Source: Hyphomicrobiales bacterium (lineage in GTDB: Bacteria > Pseudomonadota > Alphaproteobacteria > Rhizobiales > Rhizobiaceae). From it: a stretch of DNA of 64,000 nucleotides. The position numbers and the translations under genes are program-made. The stretch spans positions 48,140 to 112,139 of the forward strand of contig UBXM01000031.1 in assembly GCA_900469445.1 (NCBI GenBank). The letters are read 5' to 3'. How positions within the stretch are numbered: position 1 is the stretch's first letter; every line of letters starts with the position of its first letter. Positions 1-8,008 of the stretch are shown one piece after another. The notes under the pieces are model-generated. The model was not told the origin of the DNA. It saw nothing but the letters and a program-made list of their open reading frames with translations, and ran no database searches.

Positions 1-693
1 ACCAACGATCTGCGGCAGAGCAACAAGGAATTGGAAGCCTTCTCCTATTCGGTGTCCCACGACCTCAGGGCGCCCTTCCGCCACATTGTCGGATATGCCG
101 AGTTGCTCAAGGAAGAAGATACGGTTTCATCCCACCCTCGCAGCCTGCGTTTCATCGATACGATCATCGAGTCTGCCTTCTCTGCCGGGAAGCTCGTCGA
201 CGACCTCTTGAGCTTTTCGCAGATGAGCCGGGCGACGGTGTCATCGGTCAAGGTCAACATGGACCGGCTGGTCGCAGATGTCCTGCGCGTGCTTGCCCCC
301 GATGCCCGGATCGAGTGGCAGATCGAGCAGTTGGCACCCGCGTGGGGTGATCCGAACATGCTGCGCCAGGTCCTGCAAAACCTCATCGAAAACGCGATCA
401 AATACAGCCGCAAAAGCGCATCGCCGAAAATCAGGATCTGGAGCGAGATCGTCGGCCAGGAGATCATTTATTCGGTCCGCGACAACGGCGTCGGGTTCGA
501 CATGGCCTATGTCGACAAACTTTTTGGTGTGTTCCAACGCCTCCACCGGATGGAAGACTACGAAGGGACCGGGATCGGTCTTGCCAATGTCAGACGCATT
601 GTCGAGCGCCATCGTGGCCGAGCCTGGGCCGAAGGCCAGCTCGACCAGGGCGCAACCTTTCATTTTGCACTGCCTCGAACAGCAAAGGAGTGA
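1..693 (+). CDS. Sensor histidine kinase, C-terminal part (phytochrome-type), truncated by window edge
   Basis: The reading frame is open to the first base, so the true start lies outside the window. What is visible is a HisKA dimerisation helix with the phospho-acceptor motif SVSHDLRAP, then a HATPase_c domain with the N box (LIENAIKYS), a G1 box (DNGVGFD) and a G2 box (GTGIGLA). The phrase NKELEAFSYSVSHDL is typical of bacteriophytochrome-like and related soluble kinases. The stop is 3 nt before the start of a small response regulator, so the two are almost certainly cotranscribed. The input domain is not visible, so a light-sensing role is only inference. Confidence 0.9.
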   Translation, partial: TNDLRQSNKELEAFSYSVSHDLRAPFRHIVGYAELLKEEDTVSSHPRSLRFIDTIIESAFSAGKLVDDLLSFSQMSRATVSSVKVNMDRLVADVLRVLAPDARIEWQIEQLAPAWGDPNMLRQVLQNLIENAIKYSRKSASPKIRIWSEIVGQEIIYSVRDNGVGFDMAYVDKLFGVFQRLHRMEDYEGTGIGLANVRRIVERHRGRAWAEGQLDQGATFHFALPRTAKE

Positions 694-696
694 GCC

Positions 697-1176
697 ATGT
701 CGCAACTGAAACCAATACTTTTGGTCGAAGATAATCCCAAAGACCTCGAGCTCACTTTGACGGCGCTCGAGAAAACCAACCTTGCCAACGAGGTGGTGAC
801 TGCGCGCGATGGCGCCGAGGCGCTTGACTGGCTGTTTTGCGAGGGCCCTCACAAGGAGCGCGATACAGGCGACCCGGCCGTTGTCCTGCTCGACCTTAAA
901 CTTCCCAAGATCGACGGCCTGCAGGTTCTCGAACGCATCAAGAAGGATGAGGACCTCCGCCATGTGCCGGTGGTGATGTTGACCGCGTCTCGTGAAGAGT
1001 CGGACTTGATCAAGAGCTATTCACTTGGCGTCAATTCGTTTGTCGTCAAGCCGGTAGCATTCAAGGAATTCTTTAAGGCCATCCAGGATCTGGGAATGTT
1101 CTGGGCGATCCTCAACGAGCCCTATCCCCATCGCCAGCGTCCCAGCGAAACGCCCATGAAAGTCACCGAAGCTTGA
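697..1176 (+). CDS. Single-domain response regulator, Rcp1 type
   Basis: A 159-aa stand-alone CheY-like receiver with no output domain. The acidic pair is in ILLVEDNPKD, the phospho-acceptor Asp in VVLLDLKLPKIDG, the conserved Thr in VVMLTAS and the Lys in FVVKPV. The long loop (about residues 45-58) before the acceptor strand is typical of Rcp1-type regulators that partner with phytochrome kinases. A good ribosome site (GGAG) precedes the ATG. It sits 3 nt after the upstream kinase and its stop overlaps the start of the following hybrid kinase, which points to one operon and a three-component phosphorelay. Confidence 0.9.
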   Translation: MSQLKPILLVEDNPKDLELTLTALEKTNLANEVVTARDGAEALDWLFCEGPHKERDTGDPAVVLLDLKLPKIDGLQVLERIKKDEDLRHVPVVMLTASREESDLIKSYSLGVNSFVVKPVAFKEFFKAIQDLGMFWAILNEPYPHRQRPSETPMKVTEA

Positions 1177-3524
1177 CCGCAGCTCTGCCAATCCGAGTCC
1201 TTCTGCTCGAAGACGATGCCCTTGACGCCGATCTCATTGGCGAAAGCCTAGCGAAGAGCGACCTGACCGTAGAGATTGATCGGGTCTGGGAACGTGCCGA
1301 CTTCATTAAAGCCACCAATCGGGGCATCTACGATATTGTGCTTGCCGACTATACCCTGCCGGCATTCGATGGCCTCTCAGCGATGCGGATCTGGCAGCAA
1401 AAATTTCCGACCATCCCGTTCATCATCGTCTCAGCGACACTCGAAGAGGATGCCGCAACCAATGCGATGCGTCTGGGCGCCAGCGACTTCGTTGTCAAGG
1501 GTCGCCTAAGCCGACTGCCAATGGTTATCAGCCGAGCCCTTGCGGAAGCCGAAGAGAAATCGCGACGCCAACAGGCCGAACGTCGCTTGGAAGACGTCAA
1601 CGCCGGTCTCGAACTCTTGGTCGATGCAAGGACACGCGAACGGGACCGCATCTGGACCGTCAGCCAGGACCTCTTTGCCGTGTTCGATCTCAGAGGTCGC
1701 ATCCTCAGTGCAAATCCAGCATGGAAAACAGTCCTTGGACTGAGCCCCACGCTAGTCGAAGGAAAACAGGAAGCCGAACTCAAGCATCCCGATCATCGCG
1801 GCAACAGCATTGTGGTCGTTGCGAACTCTCAATCCGACGACGGCGTCTCCGAGTTGGAGGAACGGCTTCGCCACAGTGACGGCACATATCGATGGATATC
1901 ATGGCGGGTTGGGGCGCCCGAGAATGAACGCATATTCGCAGTCGGGAGGGACATAACCTTTGCCAAGCAGCAGGCGGAGACGCTCGCAAGCGCAGAGGAA
2001 CAGCTTCGACAAGCTCAGAAGATGGAGGCGATCGGCCAGCTCACCGGTGGCGTGGCGCACGACTTCAACAATCTCCTAACGATCATCGTCGGAAATCTGG
2101 AATCGCTGCAGCGGCAGCACGCTGGCGCCCTCAGTGAAAAAGGTCGCCTTGCGGTCGAGAGCGCGATGCGCGGTGCCCAGCGAGCGGCAAAGCTGACGAG
2201 CAGCCTCCTCGCCTTCGCCCGCCGACAGGCGCTGACCCCGCGGCAAATCCAGGCCAACGACCTGGTGCTGGGTATGGCTGATCTCCTGGCTAAAGCGACG
2301 AGCGAGAGCGTGGTGCTCAACTATCGCTACGCCGACGATCTATGGTGGACACAGGCTGACACCAATCAGCTGGAGAATGCGATTTTGAATCTCGCAGTCA
2401 ATGCGCGAGACGCGATGACCGAAGGTGGCGAGATCGTCATCTCGACTGAAAACGTGACGCTCGATGCAAAATTTTGCCGCGACGCGGACGTCGAACCCGG
2501 CGAGTATGTGAAAATCTCGGTTGCCGATAATGGGCCAGGGATGGATAAGGCAACCCTGCAGCAGGCCTTCGATCCCTTTTTTACCACCAAGGATTTCGGC
2601 CAGGGCACGGGCCTTGGGCTTTCCCAGGTCTACGGCTTCGTCAAGCAGTCGGGCGGACACGTATCGATTCACTCGGCACTGAACAAAGGCACGACCGTTG
2701 CGCTTTTTCTTCCCCGACTTGCCGAAGTGGCTGTCGTGACATCCAAGCCAGCCGCGGAACCCGATACCCCAGCCAGAGGAAGTGAGACCATTCTCCTGGT
2801 CGAGGACGAGGCGGAAGTTCGAAACTACACGAAGGGCATTCTCGAGGAACTCGGTTATCAGGTGATCGAGGCAGAAGACGGTCCGGCGGCTCTGAACATC
2901 GCAGCCGGTCAGTCCTCGTTCGATCTGTTGCTGAGCGATATCGGCCTTCCGAATGGCATGAACGGGCGCGAGCTCGCAGACGAGATGCGCAAAGCGCGAC
3001 CCGACCTCAAGGTGATGTTCGTTTCCGGATATGCTAGCGACGCAGTCGTTCGGGAGGGAAAGCTGGATGCCGGCGTCAATCTCCTGCGCAAGCCTTTCAC
3101 ATTTGCAGCCCTTGCCGAGCGTTTGAGAGAGGTCCTCGGTAAAGAGCAGCGTCAACACCGGATCCTGTTTGTCGAGGATGAAGCACTGATCCGAATAATC
3201 ATGGCGGAAGCCCTTGCAGACCAAGGATTTCTGATTGAGGAGGCCGGGTCTGCGACCGAAGCGATGGAGCGCCTGCACGTCCTGGATGGTCAGCTCGACG
3301 GTGTGGTTCTCGACCTTGGACTTCCCGATCGTTCCGGCGATTTCTTGGCTAGCGAAATTCGCGATCTCAGACCGGATCTGCCGATCGTTGTTGCCAGCGG
3401 ACATAGCGAATCGCAAATGCGGTCACGGTTCCTAGATACAGAGCGGATGGCCTTCGTCGGAAAACCCTATGACACTGAAGCTTTGGTCCAGGCGCTGAAG
3501 ACCTTGTGGGCAGGGGGACATTAG
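1173..3524 (+). CDS. Hybrid histidine kinase REC-PAS-HisKA-HATPase-REC-REC
   Basis: 783 aa with no membrane segments, so cytoplasmic. Order: N-terminal receiver (about 5-125, acceptor in VLADYTLP), coiled linker, PAS (about 165-265), HisKA with the acceptor His near residue 296 (GGVAHDFNN), HATPase_c (NARDAM, DNGPGM, GTGLGLS), then two receivers (about 540-655 with LLSDIGLP; about 665-780 with VLDLGLP). It starts with TTG overlapping the TGA of the preceding regulator, so translation is probably coupled. The N-terminal receiver is a likely target of the upstream kinase. Architecture is clear; the signal is unknown. Confidence 0.88.
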   Translation: MTAALPIRVLLLEDDALDADLIGESLAKSDLTVEIDRVWERADFIKATNRGIYDIVLADYTLPAFDGLSAMRIWQQKFPTIPFIIVSATLEEDAATNAMRLGASDFVVKGRLSRLPMVISRALAEAEEKSRRQQAERRLEDVNAGLELLVDARTRERDRIWTVSQDLFAVFDLRGRILSANPAWKTVLGLSPTLVEGKQEAELKHPDHRGNSIVVVANSQSDDGVSELEERLRHSDGTYRWISWRVGAPENERIFAVGRDITFAKQQAETLASAEEQLRQAQKMEAIGQLTGGVAHDFNNLLTIIVGNLESLQRQHAGALSEKGRLAVESAMRGAQRAAKLTSSLLAFARRQALTPRQIQANDLVLGMADLLAKATSESVVLNYRYADDLWWTQADTNQLENAILNLAVNARDAMTEGGEIVISTENVTLDAKFCRDADVEPGEYVKISVADNGPGMDKATLQQAFDPFFTTKDFGQGTGLGLSQVYGFVKQSGGHVSIHSALNKGTTVALFLPRLAEVAVVTSKPAAEPDTPARGSETILLVEDEAEVRNYTKGILEELGYQVIEAEDGPAALNIAAGQSSFDLLLSDIGLPNGMNGRELADEMRKARPDLKVMFVSGYASDAVVREGKLDAGVNLLRKPFTFAALAERLREVLGKEQRQHRILFVEDEALIRIIMAEALADQGFLIEEAGSATEAMERLHVLDGQLDGVVLDLGLPDRSGDFLASEIRDLRPDLPIVVASGHSESQMRSRFLDTERMAFVGKPYDTEALVQALKTLWAGGH

Positions 3525-3639
3525 TTATCTACATCAACTTCTGACCGTATCAAAACGGCGCCATTCGTCTCTTAGCCGGCTTGCAAAAATTCACCCTCCT
3601 CCGGTAGTCTTCAACTTATCGCTCAACAGTTCCGGACCC

Positions 3640-3879
3640 ATGCCCCCAACAGATGTTACCTCTCTTGAACGCTCAGAACTCTCCGGCCGCTACACTGAAG
3701 GCGGCATCACCGTCGTTGTGGAAATCTTGCGCCCTTCAGGCAGTGATCATTGGCGGATGGAGGTTACAAGCCTAGAAGACCAGGTCACCGAATGGAATGA
3801 ATCCTTCGCGTCCGCGCACGAAGCATGGGAAGAGTTCATCTACGTCGTCAATACGGAAGGTCTCGCGGTCTTCCTTTAA
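3640..3879 (+). CDS. Conserved small hypothetical protein (family A, copy 1)
   Basis: 79 aa with no recognised domain. It is kept because a close paralogue lies at 63215-63451 and a decayed copy at 43723-43842; all share SERSELSGR or LERSELSGR near the N-terminus and, in the two intact copies, EVxSLEDQ and HEAWEEFIYVVNTEG. Conservation between copies shows it was selected as a protein. Just downstream lies a broken copy of the gene that also follows the 63215 copy, so A and B are a conserved pair. Function unknown. Confidence 0.75.
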   Translation: MPPTDVTSLERSELSGRYTEGGITVVVEILRPSGSDHWRMEVTSLEDQVTEWNESFASAHEAWEEFIYVVNTEGLAVFL

Positions 3880-3904
3880 ACGCCTTCATCAAGGGAGATA
3901 CGGT

Positions 3905-4202
3905 TTGGTGATCTGCAGCGACAGACGGCGGTTGATTTTCAATCAGGTTCACACCAAAGCGGCGTTGCGCGGAGCGCCCATCAACGATGACCCAGAGTTT
4001 GGGATGGGACGAGCTCTGGATCAGCGGTGAGTACGACATGTCTGAGCTAAGGTCTCGATACAACGACCTCACCGTCCGTCGAGCCCAACGGCTGCGGTCT
4101 GTCCCTGTCGCAATGGAACCGACAGTCACCGATGCAGAACATATCGATATCCCTAGTTTCGATACTAACCCCAGTTATCCCACCGTCCGGGATGACGACT
4201 GA
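3905..4202 (+). pseudogene. Broken copy of small hypothetical gene (family B), frameshifted
   Basis: The intact paralogue at 63473-63736 reads through DDDPQFLAWVELWISGEYEMSELRSR. Here the first part (SDRRRLIFNQ to NDDPEFG) and the second part (WDELWISGEYDMSELRSRYNDL) are in different frames; a 2-nt deletion close to 4003 explains this. The probable start is TTG at 3905 or GTG at 3908 after GGGAG. A shorter protein starting at ATG 3987 could be translated, but it would lack the first half. Confidence 0.65.
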
Positions 4203-4275
4203 AACGTGACGGCCTCTTTTCCGGCCACCTTCGCATCGTGAAGAAGCGCATCGGCCTCCTTGAGGATGTTGAAGC
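4197..4275 (-). pseudogene. Fragment of a GGDEF domain C-terminus
   Basis: The minus strand encodes LKEADALLHDAKVAGKEAV, which matches the end of a diguanylate cyclase domain (KQADALLYEAKAAGKDAV at 63717-64000). Only about 26 residues remain, cut off by the RMF/CrpP-like gene. The same order (A, B, antisense GGDEF end) occurs at the right end of the window, which shows that both segments come from one ancestral block. Confidence 0.6.
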
Positions 4276-4277
4276 AA

Positions 4278-4508
4278 TCAGGCGTTGCGGGACAGGGCGG
4301 TCCCTTCAGGAAAAGCACGTGCCGCATTCTCGATATTCCAGCCAAACACCCACGCTTCTGCTCTCTGCAGCCAGCCATCCTTCTCTTGTGGACACTCTGT
4401 TCTTTGCAGATACGGCACTACTGGATTTTCGCTTGCAGAGAGACCCAGAACCCGGGCGTTTATTCCCCGTTGTTGCCAGTCAAGAATAATTTCAACTTCC
4501 AAAGTCAT
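4278..4508 (-). CDS. Small RMF/CrpP-fold-like protein (copy 1)
   Basis: 76 aa. The pattern QQRGINARxLGLS..NPVVPYL, a Cys-Pro, then W..RAEAWxFGW resembles the ribosome-modulation-factor/CrpP type of small basic fold (G..A..G..., NP, W..GW). A paralogue at 56628-56828 is about 65% identical, and the start chosen (ATG 4508, after GAGGATCGA) is the one shared by both. It is divergent from the GGDEF-EAL gene at 4746, as in the second copy. RMF binds 70S ribosomes and helps dimerise them in stationary phase; whether this protein does so is inference. Confidence 0.6.
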   Translation of the reverse strand: MTLEVEIILDWQQRGINARVLGLSASENPVVPYLQRTECPQEKDGWLQRAEAWVFGWNIENAARAFPEGTALSRNA

Positions 4509-4636
4509 TCGATCCTCATGATCGCCGCTGGGCTCTCGCAAGCTGTAGAGCTGCCGTGGCCTTTTGCGAATCAAGGCTTGCTCGAAGCTTACCTCAGCCC
4601 ATAAAGAGTTCTCACTTCAAGCGGCCGATCGCACTG

Positions 4637-4677
4637 GTACGTTAGCGTACACAGGGCCTTTAACCAGCTTCTAACCA
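4637..4677. promoter_or_regulatory. Conserved divergent promoter elements: palindrome plus direct repeat (copy 1)
   Basis: Between the RMF/CrpP-like gene and the GGDEF-EAL gene lies the palindrome GTACG-TTAG-CGTAC (4637-4650), then TAACCA twice, 11 bp apart (4661-4666 and 4672-4677). The second locus has the same arrangement at 56958-57001. Since other intergenic bases differ, these look like binding sites. Which regulator binds is unknown. Confidence 0.55.
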
Positions 4678-4745
4678 ACTTGCTTGGCGTCGTTTTAACA
4701 GCCGCTGTTTTACCGTCTCATCAAATACAGGATGACGGCCCGCGA

Positions 4746-6938
4746 ATGACAATGCAGCTTCAATCACGGTGGTTTCTACGATGGGTTTTGCCGTTTTGTG
4801 CCTCCTTGGCGCTTTGTGGTTTGCTTCTCATCAGTTTGACTTGGGCGGCAGCAAGAACCGATGAAGTCGCGGCGCTTCGGCAACGCGATCTCGTCACGCT
4901 CACGGTCGCGAAGCTAAAGGTTGGCGTTGCACATGATCAGGAAAGCGCAACGGTCTGGGACGATGCCGTCAGAAATGCAACCAGCGGGAACCTTGAATGG
5001 ATCGAGGCGAACCTGGGCTCCTGGATGCACAGCTATTTCGGCCACGACGCCGCGCTAATCCTGAGGCCTGACCTTTCATCCTTATACCAGTTCTCATCAG
5101 ATCCAGACCATGCTCCAACGCCCGGCGATTTTCAGAAGGCCTATCTGCCGCTTGCCAAGACGCTTCAGGCGCGGCTGTCTGTCAGTGATACTGAAGGCAC
5201 TAATGACAGGATCCTATCGATAGGAGAAGCGGATCTTGCCTATGTGGGCTTTCGACCCGCGATCGTTAGTGTGAAGCCGATTGTGTCGGACACTGGTAAT
5301 CTTGAGCAAATTCCTGGCCAAGAGATGCTACACGTGGCAGTCCGCTATCTCGACGGTGATCTGCCCGCAGTGATCGGCCGAGAATATGAGTTCGCTGACC
5401 TAGAATTTGCGGCAAAACAGCCGACAGGACGCAACATCGCCTTCGTACCGCTGATTGCCCGAGATGGGCAGGTATTCGGCTATTTCCGTTGGAAACCATT
5501 TCGACCTGGGCAGCACGTACTTGAGGCCACCACCCCTGCCCTCATGCTCGCGTTCATCGCATTGTTTGCGGGGACCAGTTTGGCTGGAGGCGCACTTTGG
5601 CGTCGCTCGGAGCGCTTGGCTGCGAGTCGCGCCGAGCTTAGGCATCAAGCCTCTCACGATGCACTGACAGGCCTTGCAAATCGCGGGCACTTTGGCGAGC
5701 AGCTCGATCGAAGGCTCCCAAACGCAAAGGCCGACGAGCTGCACTGCGTCTTGTTTGTAGATCTTGATCGCTTCAAGGCTGTCAACGACACGTTCGGCCA
5801 CCCGGTTGGCGATAAGCTGATCAGTTCTGCCGCAACCCGTATGCGCGACCTTCTCCCTAACGCTCTCATAGCCCGCATAGGAGGCGACGAATTTACGATC
5901 CTGCTGCAGGGCGACGACGCACGGAACGCCGAGGAACTGGCCAGAAAGCTTGTTCATGATCTGAGAATGCCCTTCGAGATCGAGGCGGCGCATATCGTTA
6001 TTGGCGCAAGCGTCGGCGTGGCCTTTGCAGCCGGCTCTTGCGATCCGGTTGAACTAACCCGCCGGGCGGATATAGCGCTTTATCACGCCAAGGCCGCTGG
6101 CAGGAATACTTACGCGCTGTTCGGGCAGCATATGGACGAGCTGTTGCGCAAGCGTAGAGCGTTGGAAAACGATCTAAGGTCAGCGGTCGAGACCCGGACC
6201 CAGTTGGAAACCTTCTACCAGCCGGTGTTTGCTGCAAATAGTGGGGCCCTCTGCTCGCTGGAGGCTCTTGCCCGCTGGAACCATCCGACACTTGGCTATA
6301 TCGGTCCCGATCAGTTCATCCCTCTGGCCGAAGAGATGGGCCTTATCAGCGACATCGGTGCATTTGTGTTGGACGACGCATGCAGGACGCTGGCCGAGCT
6401 TCCTAACATCTCGGTGGCAGTCAATGCTTCTACGCTTGAACTTGGATTGCCTGGCTACGCGCTGCGCGTTTTAACAGCTCTGGCCAAGTGGCAGGTAAGC
6501 CCTGCCCGACTGGAAATCGAGATGACTGAAACGGCGACCGCAGACGACCGGGGCGAGCTCGAACGGACAATCTCGATGCTGCGAGCAGCAGGCGTTCGCT
6601 TCGCTATTGATGACTTCGGAACCGGCTACTCCTCGTTCTCACGCGTACAAAAGATCGAGGTCGACCGGATTAAAATCGACAAGTCATTTGTTGACGAGAT
6701 GCATCGCAGCGATAGCAGAGCGCTGGTTGTTGCGATGATCGACATGGCACGAGCGAAGGGCCTCAAGATCACCGCAGAAGGCGTAGAGACCGTAGAGCAA
6801 CGAGCGGCTCTTGAAAGTCTCGGCTGCGACGATCTCCAGGGTTTTCTTTTATCCCGGCCTTTGCCTCGTCAGGCTGTTGTCGCGCTCGTGACCGGGGCAA
6901 AACAAACTTTGAACGCGGCAAGCTCCGGCAGAGCCTAA
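4746..6938 (+). CDS. Membrane-bound CHASE4-GGDEF-EAL protein (copy 1)
   Basis: 730 aa; c-di-GMP turnover enzyme at the inner membrane. A first membrane helix (about 14-34) and a second (about 275-295) bracket a periplasmic CHASE4-like sensor. The GGDEF motif is intact at residues 379-383 (RIGGDEF) and the EAL motif at about 506 (LEALARW); other EAL signatures (EIEMTE, IDDFGTGYSS, KIDKSFV, AEGVET) are complete, so both synthesis and hydrolysis are possible. The ATG at 4746 is preferred over the upstream ATG at 4680 because the paralogue at 57070 begins at the same point (MxMQLQSxWFLRW) and gives exactly 730 aa. Confidence 0.92.
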   Translation: MTMQLQSRWFLRWVLPFCASLALCGLLLISLTWAAARTDEVAALRQRDLVTLTVAKLKVGVAHDQESATVWDDAVRNATSGNLEWIEANLGSWMHSYFGHDAALILRPDLSSLYQFSSDPDHAPTPGDFQKAYLPLAKTLQARLSVSDTEGTNDRILSIGEADLAYVGFRPAIVSVKPIVSDTGNLEQIPGQEMLHVAVRYLDGDLPAVIGREYEFADLEFAAKQPTGRNIAFVPLIARDGQVFGYFRWKPFRPGQHVLEATTPALMLAFIALFAGTSLAGGALWRRSERLAASRAELRHQASHDALTGLANRGHFGEQLDRRLPNAKADELHCVLFVDLDRFKAVNDTFGHPVGDKLISSAATRMRDLLPNALIARIGGDEFTILLQGDDARNAEELARKLVHDLRMPFEIEAAHIVIGASVGVAFAAGSCDPVELTRRADIALYHAKAAGRNTYALFGQHMDELLRKRRALENDLRSAVETRTQLETFYQPVFAANSGALCSLEALARWNHPTLGYIGPDQFIPLAEEMGLISDIGAFVLDDACRTLAELPNISVAVNASTLELGLPGYALRVLTALAKWQVSPARLEIEMTETATADDRGELERTISMLRAAGVRFAIDDFGTGYSSFSRVQKIEVDRIKIDKSFVDEMHRSDSRALVVAMIDMARAKGLKITAEGVETVEQRAALESLGCDDLQGFLLSRPLPRQAVVALVTGAKQTLNAASSGRA

Positions 6939-6945
6939 GCAAGGA

Positions 6946-7260
6946 TCAAGCTGCGTGGGCAAGATCTGCGGACCCATAGAATATCTTTTGCAGCGTGCCG
7001 AGAATGACCATGACAGACGGCGAGGTGGAGGAATAGTGGAGTGTCTGCGCCTCGCGCCTGATCTTCACGAGTTTTCCATCTCGAAGCTTTTTCAGGTGCT
7101 GCGACAATGCGGACTGACTTAGACCCACTTCAGTCGCCAAAGAGCTGACGTCCCATTCCCGCTCAAGGATTAATCCAAGGATCTGCAGTCTCTTCTCATT
7201 GGCCATAAGAGACAGAAGGTCGGCAGCAGGAGCTACCTCGAACGTGAAGTCAGGGGTCAC
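6946..7260 (-). CDS. ArsR/NolR-like winged-helix repressor
   Basis: 104 aa from a GTG start. The winged helix has LSQSALSQHLKKLRDGKLVKIRREAQTLHY split over recognition helix and wing, as in NolR-type regulators. No Cys or His cluster for metal binding is present, so it is unlikely to be a metal sensor despite the family name. Two relatives lie at 34496 and 53797; the start is supported by the match VTPDFTF to MHDFTF of the latter. It lies tail-to-tail with the GGDEF-EAL gene (7-nt gap). Target genes unknown. Confidence 0.8.
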   Translation of the reverse strand: MTPDFTFEVAPAADLLSLMANEKRLQILGLILEREWDVSSLATEVGLSQSALSQHLKKLRDGKLVKIRREAQTLHYSSTSPSVMVILGTLQKIFYGSADLAHAA

Positions 7261-7351
7261 GAAGATTCTCGTATCGTTGATAAAGGCTCAGAATGATTCG
7301 AGCGCCGAATGAGAATATCCAATTTTAGTGATATGTAAATAAAATTGAGAG

Positions 7352-7374
7352 GGGGCCGCGTTTATGACGGCCCC
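7352..7374 (-). terminator. Hairpin after the DUF1236 gene
   Basis: GGGGCCG (7352-7358) pairs with CGGCCCC (7368-7374). It begins 7 nt after the stop of the minus-strand gene and is followed on that strand by an AT-rich stretch, so it is a plausible intrinsic terminator. Confidence 0.55.
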
Positions 7375-7380
7375 GAAAAG

Positions 7381-7776
7381 TCACTCGATGACCTGAACCA
7401 CGCGGCGGGATGATGGTTCGACGATGACACGACGGTCATTGACGATTGCGTAGCCGTAATTTGGGTTTTCCGGCACCTGCTGAAGGACGACAGTCTGAGG
7501 CAACGGTTCGCCTACCACGACACGCTCTTGGACCACGACGCGTTCGGTTGGAACCGGCGCTTCGCGGACATATGTGACCACGCGCTGCGGTGGCGGATCG
7601 ATTGCCGTCCCGGCGATGGCACCAACAACGCCGCCGACTGCCGCGCCGACCGGACCACCAACGATCGCGCCGGTCACCGCACCGCCCGCTGCACCATTGA
7701 CAGTTGAGTTCTGGGCTACTGCCGATCCTGCGACCAACAGACAGGATCCGACGAGAAGAAAACGTTTGATTGACAT
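7381..7776 (-). CDS. Secreted DUF1236-type protein with Gly/Ala-rich hydrophobic segment (copy 1)
   Basis: 131 aa. The start ATG at 7776 follows GGGAGG. A signal peptide ends at SAVAQN. Residues about 25-60 are a Gly/Ala/Val repeat like those of glycine-zipper proteins (GGAVTGAIVGGPVGAAVGG), and the C-terminal half contains PENPNYGYAIVNDRRVIVEPSSRRVVQVI, characteristic of DUF1236. Probably periplasmic or outer-membrane associated. The paralogue at 60540-60935 has the same length and about 75% identity. Role unknown. Confidence 0.82.
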   Translation of the reverse strand: MSIKRFLLVGSCLLVAGSAVAQNSTVNGAAGGAVTGAIVGGPVGAAVGGVVGAIAGTAIDPPPQRVVTYVREAPVPTERVVVQERVVVGEPLPQTVVLQQVPENPNYGYAIVNDRRVIVEPSSRRVVQVIE

Positions 7777-8008
7777 GGAAACCTCCCTTGCGCACATCGC
7801 GCCCGCCAAGAACGCGAACTGTGACTTTCGTTCCGGCGCTGAAATGGAAGGCACACCAAACGAAAAGTCTGAACGAGATGTGCGAAAGCCGGCCATGTTC
7901 CGCGGGCCAATTTCTGATTTTCTAGATCACCCGTTTAAGGATGTCCTTAATTTTGTTTTGGTAAACCATCCTCCAAGCTGCTCAGCCAATGGAGGCACTC
8001 AGTAAGCA

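Noticed and set aside
2340..3416. Long minus-strand open frame (about 358 codons) opposite the hybrid kinase
   Set aside because: It is fully antisense to a gene with complete kinase and receiver domains; high GC leaves the opposite frame open by chance.
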